Positions 43,719 through 52,978 are shown, counted from the stretch's first letter. The stretch is 64,000 nt of DNA from Methylobacterium sp. 10 (GCF_000519085.1 NZ_KI912577.1:4892035-4956034), one strand, 5' to 3'. Notes: generated from the sequence alone by a model not told the origin. Made by a program: numbers and translations.

Positions 43719-44516
43719 ATGGACATGAATCTGAAGGGTCGGCGCGCACTGGTGACCGGCTCGACCGGCGGTATCGGCTATGGCATCGCCAAGGCCCTTG
43801 CCGGAATGGGCGCCACCGTCGCCATCAATGGCCGCACACCGGATCGGGTCCGGGCGGCGATCGGGCGGCTGACGGAGGAGACCGGCACGACCTGTTTCAT
43901 CGCGGCGCCGGGTGACATCGCCACGGCAAGCGGAGCGGAAGCGGTGGTGAAGGGACTGCCGACGGTGGACATCCTGGTGAACAACACAGGTATCTTCGAG
44001 CCGAAGCCCTTCTTCGAGATACCCGACGAGGATTGGCTTCGCTTCTACGAGACCAACGTCATGAGTGGAATTCGCCTCTCCCGCGCTTACACGCCGGCCA
44101 TGGTGAAGGCGGGATGGGGGCGGGTCGTGTTCATCTCCAGCGAGTCCGGTCTGAACATCCCGGTTGAGATGGTTCATTACGGCATGACCAAAACCGCGCA
44201 ACTCGCCGTGTCACGCGGTCTCGCCGAAACCGTGGCCGGCAGCGGGGTGACAGTGAACAGCGTTTTGCCTGGTCCGACTCTCTCGGAGGGGGTCGCGGAT
44301 TTCATGGCGAAGATGGCCAAGGATACCGGCGAGGTCGACCTCGACAAGCTGGGTCGCGACTTCGTTGCAGAGCATCGCTCCACCTCGCTGATCCAACGCC
44401 TCGCGACGGTCGAGGAGGTGGCCAGCATGGTGGCCTATATCTGCAGCCCGGCCGCGAGCGCCACCAGCGGTGCCGCTCTGCGTGTGGATGGCGGGGTCAT
44501 CCGGCACATCGCCTGA
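43719..44516 (+). CDS. Short-chain dehydrogenase/reductase
   Basis: A 265-residue classical SDR. Cofactor motif TGSTGGIGYGIAKALA (about 14-29; NAD(P) binding TGxxxGIG), NNTG (about 89-92) and catalytic YGMTK (Tyr-x-x-x-Lys, about 152-156) with the preceding Ser in FISSESG. C-terminal LRVDGGVIRHIA is usual. The GRTPDR after strand 2 suggests NADP preference. Substrate unknown; similar proteins are annotated as 3-oxoacyl-ACP reductases without proof. Follows the MFS gene by 78 bases on the same strand. Confidence 0.88.
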   Translation: MDMNLKGRRALVTGSTGGIGYGIAKALAGMGATVAINGRTPDRVRAAIGRLTEETGTTCFIAAPGDIATASGAEAVVKGLPTVDILVNNTGIFEPKPFFEIPDEDWLRFYETNVMSGIRLSRAYTPAMVKAGWGRVVFISSESGLNIPVEMVHYGMTKTAQLAVSRGLAETVAGSGVTVNSVLPGPTLSEGVADFMAKMAKDTGEVDLDKLGRDFVAEHRSTSLIQRLATVEEVASMVAYICSPAASATSGAALRVDGGVIRHIA

Positions 44517-44600
44517 AAGCGGACATCCGGACCGCAGACGCCCGTAATACCATCATCCATTGCCTGCCCGGCGCGGTCGAAGCGCCGGGCCGCATCGGCA

Positions 44601-44933
44601 TCAGGCCGATTTGAGATGGGCCGCGAGGTGCTTATTCATCTCGAACATAGTGCACTTGTCTTTGCCGAAGACCTTCTTCAGCTTGTCGTCGGCCAGGATC
44701 TCGCGCTTGTTCTCCGGGTTCTGGAGATTGTGCTTCTTGATGTACTCCCACACCTTGCTGACGACCTCGCCACGCGGAAGCGCTGCAGCACCGACCACGG
44801 CTGCCAGTTCCTCGGAGGGCTTCAGCGGCTGCTGCAGCGCGTTGGGCTTGGCGGCGCCTTCGGCCTTCGGAGCAGCGGTCTTCTTGGCGGCGGCTGGCTT
44901 GTCGGCTGCCTTCGTGGTGGTCTTGGTTGCCAT
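44601..44933 (-). CDS. SWIB/MDM2 domain protein with Lys/Ala-rich tail
   Basis: A 110-residue protein. Residues 1-35 are a basic Lys/Ala/Pro/Thr tail (TKTTTKAADKPAAAKKTAAPKA) like histone H1 tails, probably binding DNA. Residues 36-110 form a SWIB domain: LKPSEELAAVVGAAALPRGE, VVSKVWEYIKKHNLQ, NPENKREILADDKLKKVFG, MFEMNKHLAAHL. SWIB domains are best known in eukaryotic chromatin complexes; bacterial versions occur in Chlamydia and some alphaproteobacteria. The frame is open upstream but ATG at 44933 follows GGAGGAAC and is certain. A role in nucleoid compaction is inference. Confidence 0.9.
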   Translation of the reverse strand: MATKTTTKAADKPAAAKKTAAPKAEGAAKPNALQQPLKPSEELAAVVGAAALPRGEVVSKVWEYIKKHNLQNPENKREILADDKLKKVFGKDKCTMFEMNKHLAAHLKSA

Positions 44934-45475
44934 GAGTTCCTCCGGATTGTGGCTCTGAGCGCCGTCACGCCCACGGCCAGGGGCCTCGGAGCGCATAGCT
45001 GCAACAACTAAGCGGTGCTGAGAGCGTTCCAAGAGGGAAACACATCGTCCGACCACCCATCCACAGAAGGGACGGGGATAGCGGGGACGCTGCAGCCCTT
45101 TCGGTGACCGATCACACACGATTGCCAGGGCATGGGCGGTCGCCATCGGAGCTACGCGTGGTATCTGGCCGACGAAGACTCATTGCAGCGGGTGACCGCG
45201 AAGTTCTCCGAAAAAGCTTCGCGCTAACAAGAGCTTGTGGGAATACCAGCCCTGTTGAGGGGCATTCGCGGCGCCGAACGGTCGTCTCCGTCAAAGCGGT
45301 GAGTTTGGTGCGAAGCGCGCGGGCATTACCGTCTTGCCGGAGGATCAAGGGGCCACCCTGACCGCGAGGCGCGAGGACGGATTTTTTTTCGCCTGGTTCT
45401 CATCGAGGCCGCAGAAGCATCGCCCGATTCAGACAATGCAACGATCCCTTAAACTCGATGGGGAACACTCCGAGC
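44934..45475. other. Long intergenic region
   Basis: About 540 bases between the SWIB gene (minus) and a candidate small membrane gene (plus). Open frames on both strands give Arg- and Ser-rich translations without ribosome sites or recognisable products. I see no tRNA and no strong hairpin; promoters are presumed. Confidence 0.4.
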
Positions 45476-45598
45476 ATGATCATCGCAGTCGTTGCCCTCG
45501 CCATCGTCGCTTCCGGCGCGTTCCTCGCTGGTCTTGCCGGACTCGTGGCCGCCGAAAGTCGGAGCGCAACCGATACATCTGGCGTCGACTTGATCTGA
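45476..45598 (+). CDS. Candidate 40-residue membrane microprotein
   Basis: ATG at 45476 opens a 40-codon frame beginning MIIAVVALAIVASGAFLAGL and continuing AGLVAAESRSATDTSGVDLI: one strong transmembrane helix (about residues 2-25) and a polar tail. A GGGGAA sequence lies 13 bases upstream, rather far. A long hairpin follows at 45670-45712. Too short for homology inference; its clean hydrophobic segment and high third-position G+C are the evidence. Confidence 0.4.
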   Translation: MIIAVVALAIVASGAFLAGLAGLVAAESRSATDTSGVDLI

Positions 45599-45669
45599 CC
45601 GTCGTGATCGCGCAATCGCGCGGTCCGCATTCGGCGTCCCCGCCGTACGGAATCGAAATGGGCCTCTCT

Positions 45670-45712
45670 CGATCACCACCGCCTCGCCGGAAGCGGGAGG
45701 CGGCGGTGATCG
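45670..45712. terminator. Long inverted repeat between convergent small genes
   Basis: Arms 45670-45685 and 45697-45712 are 16 bases long and complementary except for one A-C mismatch (arm begins CGATCACC and ends GCCTC). It sits 18 bases past the stop of the lipoprotein gene on the minus strand and 70 bases past the microprotein gene on the plus strand, so it could terminate both. Confidence 0.55.
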
Positions 45713-45730
45713 GGAGATCCTGACCGCATT

Positions 45731-46108
45731 CTAGAATTTGCCGCCGAGGCCGACGCTGCCCCCAGAGCCCATCTGTGGCGCGAGGCCACCGGAGCTTGAG
45801 CGGCTGGTCGTGTCGCCTTCGATATCCTCGCGGCGGATACGCCGCTCCGTCTCCGCCTGCGAGCGGGTCTGACCACCTGCTGATTTCGGCAGGTCGAGCC
45901 GCCGCGTCGGCGCGGTCTGCAGAGGTACGCCATCGGGGTCCACCTCGGCGGCCCGGGGGCGCTGGGCGCCCGGGACCGAACCGCGCATGGACGGAGGAGG
46001 TCCGACTTCGCTCTCGGGCATGACGCCGGAATTGCCGGACAGCGCCTGACATCCGCCCAGGGCCGCCGCGATGAGCGCCACGGCGCAGGCGTTCGATGAG
46101 ATACGCAT
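45731..46108 (-). CDS. Small lipoprotein of unknown function
   Basis: A 125-residue lipoprotein. The N-terminus MRISSNACAVALIAAALGGC is a signal peptide with a lipobox (ALGGC, Cys20). The mature part is polar and apparently disordered (SEVGPPPSMRG, ETERRIRREDIEGD), ending in GSGGSVGLGGKF. The frame is open to 46306, but the lipobox geometry fixes ATG at 46108. Stands alone, convergent with a candidate microprotein gene. Confidence 0.65.
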   Translation of the reverse strand: MRISSNACAVALIAAALGGCQALSGNSGVMPESEVGPPPSMRGSVPGAQRPRAAEVDPDGVPLQTAPTRRLDLPKSAGGQTRSQAETERRIRREDIEGDTTSRSSSGGLAPQMGSGGSVGLGGKF

Positions 46109-46494
46109 CGACTTGATCCTCAAAAAGTATTCCACCCTGGTTCGCGCGGGTGGTCCGCCACGCTTGCGCGCATCTCTACGATGCACAAACGGCGAAAACC
46201 AGACGATCGCAGGGCGTTTGTCACACCTCCACCCTCGACGTGAGGGAAAAATCGGGGTGATCGTCCACCGGATCGTCTGGACACCCTCCATGCTCCGCGC
46301 CACCATGGTCGCGACGGTCCGGTTCTTGCCAACTTCACATCGCGGTGGGTCGCATCGTCGCCGATCGACCCGCCTTCATCCACAACTTCGCCTTGGTCCG
46401 CCCTCATACGCCGTCCGTCCCATGGCAGGTGGGAACTCATCGGAACGGCCCAGTTTGAGCGGGATCCGGCGAGCTGCTTCTTCGGGGAACGCAC
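46109..46494. other. Intergenic region between divergent genes
   Basis: About 385 bases between the lipoprotein and PRC-barrel genes. It holds two divergent promoters by position; no gene, RNA or long repeat is recognised. Frames crossing it are Arg-rich shadows. Confidence 0.4.
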
Positions 46495-47214
46495 GTGTTC
46501 AGAACTGTCCGGATGGTCGCCGCCGCGTCGATCACCCTTTGGGCCGCAGCCGCCGCAGCGGAGGGGAACGCCCCGGTCAACGGCCAGGCGAGCGACGCAG
46601 CTCCGGTCGCTCCCGCTGCCCCTCCCGTCCCGCCGCCCGCAACTGCTCCGCTGCCTGCGGCTCCTCCCGCACAGCCTGCGGCCACCGCACCCTTGCCCTC
46701 GGCGGGTACGCCAACGACAGGTACGCCGGCGACAGTCTTGGACACCCAGGATTACGAGGGCGTGCTCGGCAAAGGCGTACGCAGTTCCACCGGCGAGGAT
46801 ATGGGCCGGATCATCGACATCATCCTCGACAAGGATGGCCGTCCACGCGCCGCCATCATTGATTTCGGCGGCTTCCTCGGGGTCGGCTCCCGCAAGATCG
46901 CCGTGGACTGGCGCTCCATGCGTTTCTCGCCCGATGGCAAGCCGAGCCGTCTGGTCCTGCAGTTGAGCCGAAACCAAGTGCGCGTCTCGCCGGAATACAA
47001 GCCGGGAGATCCCATCGTGGTCCTCGGCCCAGCTAGCCCCAGCGTTCCGCCAGATGGCGAGCCGGCACCAGCGACCGCATCGAGCCAGGTTCCGGCGGCT
47101 CAAGCGCCCGTGGCCCAGCCCGCGGCGCCGGTCCAAGCTCCGGTGGCGACGCCGCCGAGCGCTGCGTCCTCTCCCGCGCCCGACAAGCCGGCTGAGAGAA
47201 CGCCGGACAAATGA
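46495..47214 (+). CDS. PRC-barrel domain protein, exported
   Basis: A 239-residue protein. Signal peptide about 1-22 (MVAAASITLWAAAAAAEG from the inner Met). A Pro/Ala-rich linker (about 24-80) is followed by a PRC-barrel domain: EGVLGKGVRSSTGEDMGRI, DGRPRAAIIDFGGFLG, SRKIAVDWRSMRF (about 85-150), then another Pro/Ala-rich tail. PRC-barrel proteins bind RNA (RimM) or sense light/metal partners; exported ones have unknown roles. Start is GTG at 46495 with GGGGAAC six bases upstream; ATG at 46513 is the alternative. Its stop overlaps the first start option of the MFS gene. Confidence 0.78.
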   Translation: MFRTVRMVAAASITLWAAAAAAEGNAPVNGQASDAAPVAPAAPPVPPPATAPLPAAPPAQPAATAPLPSAGTPTTGTPATVLDTQDYEGVLGKGVRSSTGEDMGRIIDIILDKDGRPRAAIIDFGGFLGVGSRKIAVDWRSMRFSPDGKPSRLVLQLSRNQVRVSPEYKPGDPIVVLGPASPSVPPDGEPAPATASSQVPAAQAPVAQPAAPVQAPVATPPSAASSPAPDKPAERTPDK

Positions 47215-47339
47215 CGGCATCCCGCTCGCAGAATCGTCGCGTCATCAAGCCCCGTGAATTACCGCGGTCGGAATTTCGGCCGCGCGGAGCTGTTCGGCGC
47301 GACGCATATGCAGAGAAGCCCGGAGAGGTTTCCACCGAC

Positions 47340-48542
47340 ATGCAGGCTGTTTCGGTGAGGAGCAGCCGGGGGCTCGACGCTTTCGCGTTCTTTGTCGCGA
47401 ACCTCCAGACCGGGTTCGGTCCGTTTCTCGCCGTGTACTTCACGCAGGCGCAGTGGACGCAATCCGACATCGGTTTTGCCTTGACCGTCGGAAGCCTCGT
47501 GAGCCTGCTCGGTCAGGTGCCGGGCGGTGCCTTCGTCGATGCCGTCCGCTCGCGACGCTTCGCGGCAGGGCTCTCGGTGGTGGCGATCTCGCTCAGTGCC
47601 TTCGCTCTCGCCATGTGGCCGAGCTTTCTCATCGTTCTCCTCGCAATGGCGGCCCATTCGGCGGCGAGCTGCATCCTGACACCGGCCATCGCCGCCATCA
47701 GCATCGGGCTGGTGGGTCATAAGCGAGCCGGCGAGCGGCTCGGGCGCAATGCCAGCTTCTCTGCTCTCGGCAACGCGGTCGCGGCGGCACTGATGGGGGC
47801 CTGCGGCTATTACCTGTCGAACGACGCGGTGTTCTACCTCACCGCCTTCCTCATGATCCCGACCCTGATCGCGCTCTCGTTCATTCGCCCAGGCGCAGCG
47901 CCACTGCAGGTCCGCCAATCCGAAACAGTGGAAGCGGCCCCCAGGGAAAGCGCGCTGAAGGCCATCGTCACCAACCGCCCCCTGCTGTGCTTTGCCGCCT
48001 GCATGACCCTGTTCTTCCTCGCCAACGCCGCCATGCTGCCGCTGGTGGGGAGCATGCTGACCCTGCGTGCCAGCGAGACCGCCACGGCACTGATCGCCGC
48101 CTGCATCGTGGTGCCCCAGGTCGTCCTGGCGATTTCCGGGCCGGCCGTCGGACGGGCCGCCGAAAAATGGGGCCGCCGCCCGCTTCTCCTCATCGGTTTT
48201 GCCGCCCTGCCGATCCGCGGCCTTCTCTTCGCCTATACCGACAGCCCGGAACTCCTCGTTGCGATTCAGGTCTTCGACGGCGTCTCGGCGGCCGTGTTCG
48301 GCGTCATGGTTCCTCTTGTGGTATCTGACGTCACGCGGGGCACTGGACGGTTCAACCTGGCCCTCGGCGCGGTCGGGACCGCCATGGGGATCGGCGCCGC
48401 CCTGTCGACTTCGCTGGCCGGAATCATGGCCGATCATCTCGGCAGTCACAGCGCCTTCCTGGGCCTCGCCATCGTCGGTCTGGCCGGCTTCGCGCTGCTT
48501 GCCCTGATCATGCCGGAAACCCGTCAGTCTGAGGTGGCCTGA
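47340..48542 (+). CDS. MFS transporter
   Basis: A 400-residue inner-membrane transporter with 12 hydrophobic segments, N-terminus SSRGLDAFAFFVANLQTG and motif A GGAFVDAVRSRR between helices 2 and 3 (about 62-73). Substrate unknown. The frame begins with ATG at 47211, where ATGA overlaps the PRC-barrel gene stop, but the first 43 residues there are Arg-rich and not transporter-like; ATG at 47340 has GGAGAGG upstream and I prefer it. Either way it appears co-transcribed with the PRC-barrel gene. Confidence 0.85.
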   Translation: MQAVSVRSSRGLDAFAFFVANLQTGFGPFLAVYFTQAQWTQSDIGFALTVGSLVSLLGQVPGGAFVDAVRSRRFAAGLSVVAISLSAFALAMWPSFLIVLLAMAAHSAASCILTPAIAAISIGLVGHKRAGERLGRNASFSALGNAVAAALMGACGYYLSNDAVFYLTAFLMIPTLIALSFIRPGAAPLQVRQSETVEAAPRESALKAIVTNRPLLCFAACMTLFFLANAAMLPLVGSMLTLRASETATALIAACIVVPQVVLAISGPAVGRAAEKWGRRPLLLIGFAALPIRGLLFAYTDSPELLVAIQVFDGVSAAVFGVMVPLVVSDVTRGTGRFNLALGAVGTAMGIGAALSTSLAGIMADHLGSHSAFLGLAIVGLAGFALLALIMPETRQSEVA

Positions 48543-48718
48543 GGGGTGGCGCGGCACCGAATTCGCTTGCCGCTCAACACCCGTTCAAGTTTCCTCTCTA
48601 CAAACGGGCAAGCTTGACGGCAGCCTGCAACGCTTGGACGAGATTGGCGTTGCGACCTATAAGTTCACGGTTCCGTGCGGCCTGCTTGCGGGATCGCGCC
48701 TGCATCTGACAGTTAAAT

Positions 48719-50506
48719 ATGAGCACCGGGATGGTCACCCATATGGAAGACCTCTGCGTCTACGCCGACAGGCCCTTCGCGTTCGTCGCCCGCTATCTCA
48801 AGCGGCGGGCTCTGCCCCATCTTGTGATCCTCTGCGCCGTCCTCGGAGCCGTCGGGTTCTCGGTGAGCACGGATTACGCACTCAAGGGTGTCGTCGACGC
48901 CCTGAGCAAGGGGCCCGAGGCGGGCTTGATCTGGGGTGCGCTGGGGATCCTCATCGCCTTCATCGCCGCCGACAACATGCTCTGGCGCGTAGCGAGCCTT
49001 GTCGGGTCGTTTACCTTCGTCGGTGTGACGGGCGATATCCGCCGCGATCTGTTCCGGCACATGACCGGCCACTCGCCGTCCTTCTTCGCCGACCGGCAGC
49101 CCGGTACCCTGGCCTCGCGAATCACGGCGACCTCGAACGCGATCTTCACGGTTGAGAACATGTTCGTGTTCAACGTGATGCCGCCCTGCGTCGCGGCTTT
49201 CCTGTCGATCGTCTATATCGGCACCGTCAACCTCACCATGGCGGGCGTTCTGGCCGGCATCTTTGCCGCCGTGGTCGTCCTGATGTTCAAGATGGCGGCT
49301 GCGGGAAAGCCGCTCCATCACGACTTTGCCGCCAAGGCCGCGAGCGTTGATGGTGAGATGGTCGACCTCGTAGGCAACATGCCGCTTGTCCGGGCTTTTT
49401 CGGCGTTCAAGCGTGAATACAAGCGGTTCGACGGCACCATCGGCGTCGAGATGCGCTCGCGCCGATCCTCACTGCTCTACCTGGAGAAACTGCGGATCGT
49501 TCACGCGATCCTCACCGTGTTTGCTGTACTCGGGTTGCTCTACTGGGCCATCACCATGTGGGAAGCCGGTCAGGCGACGAATGGACAGGTGGTCCTCGTC
49601 TGCACACTCGGCATCCGCATCCTCGCCGCCACCCGGGACCTCGCCGTGGCCCTGGTCGATGCCACCCAGCATACAGCCCGCCTGTCGGAGGCCCTGCATA
49701 CCCTGCTCCAGCCCCATGACCTGATCGACCATCCGGAGGCCATGCCGCTGTCGGGAACGGGCGCCGAGATCGATTTCGATCACGTGGCCTTCTCCTATCC
49801 CGATGGCCGCGCCGTGTTCACGGACTTCAACGTGAAGATCGAGGCCGGCCAGCGCATCGGCCTCGTGGGCAAGTCGGGCGGCGGTAAGTCGACCCTGTTC
49901 TCGCTGCTCCAGCGCTTCTACGAGGTCCAGGGTGGGAAAATCCTTCTCAATGGTCAGGACATCAACCGGGTGACCCAGGATTCCCTGCGCGAGGCCATCA
50001 CGGTGGTGCCGCAGGATGTCTCGATGTTCCACCGGACGCTGCGCGAGAACATCCGCTATGGCCGGCCGGACGCGTCGGACGAGGATGTCTGGAAGGCCGC
50101 CGCGGCAGCGCATTGCACCGATTTTATCGAGGCGCTGCCGGAAGGCTTCGACACCATCGTGGGCGACCGGGGCGTCAAGCTGTCAGGCGGTCAGCGTCAA
50201 CGCATCGCTATCGCCCGTGCAATCCTGAAAGATTCGCCGATTCTCCTGCTGGACGAGGCGACTTCGGCCCTTGATGCGGATTCAGAGGAGGCGATCCGGC
50301 ATGCTCTGGCCAACCTGATGAAGGGGCGCACCGTGATCGCCATCGCGCATCGTCTCTCGACGCTCAAGGATTTCGACCGGATCGTGGTGCTGGAGGGCGG
50401 GCGCATCATCCAGGACGGATCACCGGACAAGCTCACGCATCTCGACGGCTTCTATCGCGAGTTGATGAAGAAGGAATCGATGTCGATGGCACTCGCCGCC
50501 GCCTGA
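48719..50506 (+). CDS. ABC transporter, fused permease and ATPase (exporter)
   Basis: A 595-residue half-transporter working as a homodimer. Six transmembrane helices lie in about 28-310. The ATPase has Walker A GLVGKSGGGKSTLFSLL (about 381-397), Q-loop VVPQDVSMF, signature LSGGQRQRIAIARAIL (about 488-503), Walker B ILLLDEATSALD and the H-loop AHRLSTL. No fused peptidase domain, so probably a lipid or drug exporter (MsbA/LmrA group), not a bacteriocin exporter. ATG at 48719. A bidirectional terminator closes it. Confidence 0.93.
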   Translation: MSTGMVTHMEDLCVYADRPFAFVARYLKRRALPHLVILCAVLGAVGFSVSTDYALKGVVDALSKGPEAGLIWGALGILIAFIAADNMLWRVASLVGSFTFVGVTGDIRRDLFRHMTGHSPSFFADRQPGTLASRITATSNAIFTVENMFVFNVMPPCVAAFLSIVYIGTVNLTMAGVLAGIFAAVVVLMFKMAAAGKPLHHDFAAKAASVDGEMVDLVGNMPLVRAFSAFKREYKRFDGTIGVEMRSRRSSLLYLEKLRIVHAILTVFAVLGLLYWAITMWEAGQATNGQVVLVCTLGIRILAATRDLAVALVDATQHTARLSEALHTLLQPHDLIDHPEAMPLSGTGAEIDFDHVAFSYPDGRAVFTDFNVKIEAGQRIGLVGKSGGGKSTLFSLLQRFYEVQGGKILLNGQDINRVTQDSLREAITVVPQDVSMFHRTLRENIRYGRPDASDEDVWKAAAAAHCTDFIEALPEGFDTIVGDRGVKLSGGQRQRIAIARAILKDSPILLLDEATSALDADSEEAIRHALANLMKGRTVIAIAHRLSTLKDFDRIVVLEGGRIIQDGSPDKLTHLDGFYRELMKKESMSMALAAA

Positions 50507-50590
50507 CCGATCAGTCGGCGGCAAGTGTCCCGCCGCCCTCGATCGCGCGGCTGAAGGTAGCTGCTCGACACGGCTTTTGAAAAAACTCAG

Positions 50591-50629
50591 CGGCTTTTCC
50601 CATCCCCGGATTGGGTATGGGAAAAGCCG
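50591..50629. terminator. Strong two-way terminator
   Basis: CGGCTTTTCCCAT (50591-50603) pairs perfectly with ATGGGAAAAGCCG (50617-50629), located between the convergent ABC and M48 genes. Poly-A precedes the left arm (50577-50585 region AAAAAA), giving a U run on the minus strand for the M48 gene. Confidence 0.8.
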
Positions 50630-50687
50630 TTGGCGTCAATCACCGTTCAGTCGGGCGGATCTCCCGCGCAGCCTCATTTGTGTTTCA

Positions 50688-52163
50688 TTACTCGACGACG
50701 AGCTTGTAGCTTTGTCCCGCCCGGATGACGGCGCCCCGCTCCAGCTCGTTGAGGACGAGAAACCGGTCCAGGGGACGATCGGGCACCACCATCCTGCGTG
50801 CCATCTCGTCGGCCGTGTCGGCCGGGCCAGCGGCCACGACCTGGATGCGCAATGGGCGCAGGGATTTCACTTCGTCGGGGCCGACGCCGGACAGACTTTC
50901 GGTCCAGCGCCGGAACGCACCGTCGGGGTCCGTGCTGCCCTTGGCGGCCATGATCATGCGGAAGGTGGTCTCTCCCACACGGACGGCTGCGAGGCGGAAG
51001 GTCCAGTCCTTGCCGCGCGACATCGCCGTCACCGCCGAGTTGCCGGCGATCATGCGATTCTCCACCGAGGTCGCTTCAATGCTGTCGCTCCAGGTGGCGC
51101 GCAACACCTCCTCCAGGCTCTGGCCCACATGGCTCTCGACCTGATCGAAGAGCAGCCGGCGGCTTCCCTCCCCCGTGGCACCGAGCACGGCGTTCCGCGT
51201 GTTCTCGATGGTGAACCCCTCCGGCACCTCGAAGGCGATGCCGAGACTCGGATGAAGGAAGCGACGGCCCTTGACGATGCCGTCACCCGGATTGTCGCCA
51301 TAGGCGATCCCGTCGATGGCGGAGAGATAGCGGGCGCGTTCATCGACACCGAGGCCCGGCGCACCGATGAGGCGCGCGGCTCGTGTGACGAGATTGATCC
51401 GTTCGCTGGTGCCGGGATGGGTGGCGAGCATGTCGGGCTCGCCGGCCATGCCCGTCCCTGTCTTCATGTTGGTGGTGCGATTGAGGGAGTTGAGGAAACG
51501 CCCCGCGCCGAACGGATCGTAGCCCGCACGGGCGAGCGTCCGCACGCCGATCCCGTCGGCCTCGAGTTCCTGATCGCGGGAGAAGCGGGCCAGGGCGAAT
51601 TTCGACTGGTTCTGGAGTTGCGCGCCGGTGGCCGGATCGTTGAGGACGTCGGCGACCACCCGGCTCACCAATTGGGAGCGCAGGGCGAGTTCGGTGCGCG
51701 CCGTAGCATGGCGCAGGGTGACATGAGCGATCTCATGGGCGAGGACGGCTGCGATCTCCGACGTATCGCTGGCGAGAGCGAGCAAGCCCCGCGTTACGTA
51801 AAGACGGCCATTCGGCAGCGCGAAGGCATTGATGACCGGCGAATCGAGCAGCGTGACCGCGTAGGTCTCTTCCGGACGGTCGGTGGCCTTCACCAAACGG
51901 TCGGTCACCTCGGTGAGCAGGCGTAGAGCTGCTGGCAAGCGGTACTCCCCTCCGAACGAAGCCACGAGCTTGGCATGGTCGGCATCGGACGCGGTCCGCT
52001 CCCGGCCGGTGGTCCGGGGCGCTTCGACGGGAACCTTGATCGCCGCCGGCTGCAAGACCATGCCGCTCTGGTCGGAGCTGCAACCTGTCAGGATGAGCGT
52101 CGAGACCAGCAGCCCGCCTCGGACCGCTCCATATCCGCGATGTCGTGTCTGCCCCCCGCTCAT
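50688..52163 (-). CDS. M48 family metalloprotease lipoprotein (BepA-like)
   Basis: A 491-residue zinc peptidase anchored by a lipobox (STLILTGC, Cys28). The M48 active site is HEIAH (143-147) with the third ligand in RDQELEADGIGVRTL (about 193-207). A long C-terminal region has a DUF4344/SHS2-like part and ends GAVIRAGQSYKLVVE. Members such as BepA/YfgC degrade misfolded outer-membrane proteins. ATG at 52163. It is followed upstream by the nuclease-like gene after five bases, so the two form an operon. Confidence 0.88.
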   Translation of the reverse strand: MSGGQTRHRGYGAVRGGLLVSTLILTGCSSDQSGMVLQPAAIKVPVEAPRTTGRERTASDADHAKLVASFGGEYRLPAALRLLTEVTDRLVKATDRPEETYAVTLLDSPVINAFALPNGRLYVTRGLLALASDTSEIAAVLAHEIAHVTLRHATARTELALRSQLVSRVVADVLNDPATGAQLQNQSKFALARFSRDQELEADGIGVRTLARAGYDPFGAGRFLNSLNRTTNMKTGTGMAGEPDMLATHPGTSERINLVTRAARLIGAPGLGVDERARYLSAIDGIAYGDNPGDGIVKGRRFLHPSLGIAFEVPEGFTIENTRNAVLGATGEGSRRLLFDQVESHVGQSLEEVLRATWSDSIEATSVENRMIAGNSAVTAMSRGKDWTFRLAAVRVGETTFRMIMAAKGSTDPDGAFRRWTESLSGVGPDEVKSLRPLRIQVVAAGPADTADEMARRMVVPDRPLDRFLVLNELERGAVIRAGQSYKLVVE

Positions 52164-52168
52164 GCCGT

Positions 52169-52978
52169 TCAGCGCCGAAGCGTCCGCTCCTCATCCAGAA
52201 CTTCGATCATGTCTGCGCTCGCGATATCGAGGGTGGGGCCGCGCCACGCTTCCACGATTCCGCGAACCCGGACGATGCGTCCCCGCAGCGTGGCCGCACT
52301 CAGACCACGTTCGCGCAACCGCCGCCAAGTGCGCTTCGACACCGTGACCGTCAAGCCGTCCTCGCCTCGTCTGGCGAAGTCGAGATAGGTCCGCGCCGGG
52401 CGCTCGCCGACATTCACGACGCGGCCCTGCGCCACGATGAAATGCCCCGTCGCCTCACGCAACGCGGCACCGTCCCGGCCGTCGCGGACACCCGCCTGCC
52501 ACAGCCCGCGCGTCGCCGAGCGGGCTCCAGATTCCAGGGTCAGCAGCGCGGGCCGGCAGAGCGTATCGCGCTCCCCCGCATCCGCATAAGCGAGCCCCGC
52601 TTCGATCAGACCGCCGGCCAGATCGATGGCTTCGCCGGAGACGGCCGCATCTACATGCACGCGCCCCCAACGGTCGATCTCGCCGCGTGGCACGAGGGTC
52701 AGAGCTCTGTCCCGATGGTTGAGCATCCAGGCACGCGCCTCCCCATCGTCCTCTGCCGGCCAGCGGATCCCGTCGAGGACGGCGCGGTCACCCGATGCCA
52801 GTACCAACTCGCCGCGTACCCCGAGCCCGGCAAGCGCCTCCTGTCGGGTCGGCCCGCTCCTGCATTCGGGCACCATGGAACGTACCGCCTCCGCCCGCGC
52901 CGCGCCGACGAGGACTAACACCGCGCTCGCCGCCCCCACAATGCGTTCGGTCTGCCGCCCGATCATCACGCGCTGCAT
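52169..52978 (-). CDS. Degenerate thermonuclease-like (SNase fold) exported protein
   Basis: A 269-residue protein with a signal peptide (about 1-28, AASAVLVLVGAARA). The middle has a SNase-type barrel pattern: LVLASGDRAVLDGIRWPAEDDGEARAW (about 56-82) and RGEIDRWGRVHVDA (about 93-106), where the DRWGR Arg matches the catalytic Arg, but the acidic residues usual after the GIDAPE motif read GIRWPAED. It is therefore likely an inactive or altered nuclease-fold protein. An OB-like C-terminal segment follows (VAQGRVVNVGERPARTYLDF). ATG at 52978; next to the M48 gene. Confidence 0.65.
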   Translation of the reverse strand: MQRVMIGRQTERIVGAASAVLVLVGAARAEAVRSMVPECRSGPTRQEALAGLGVRGELVLASGDRAVLDGIRWPAEDDGEARAWMLNHRDRALTLVPRGEIDRWGRVHVDAAVSGEAIDLAGGLIEAGLAYADAGERDTLCRPALLTLESGARSATRGLWQAGVRDGRDGAALREATGHFIVAQGRVVNVGERPARTYLDFARRGEDGLTVTVSKRTWRRLRERGLSAATLRGRIVRVRGIVEAWRGPTLDIASADMIEVLDEERTLRR

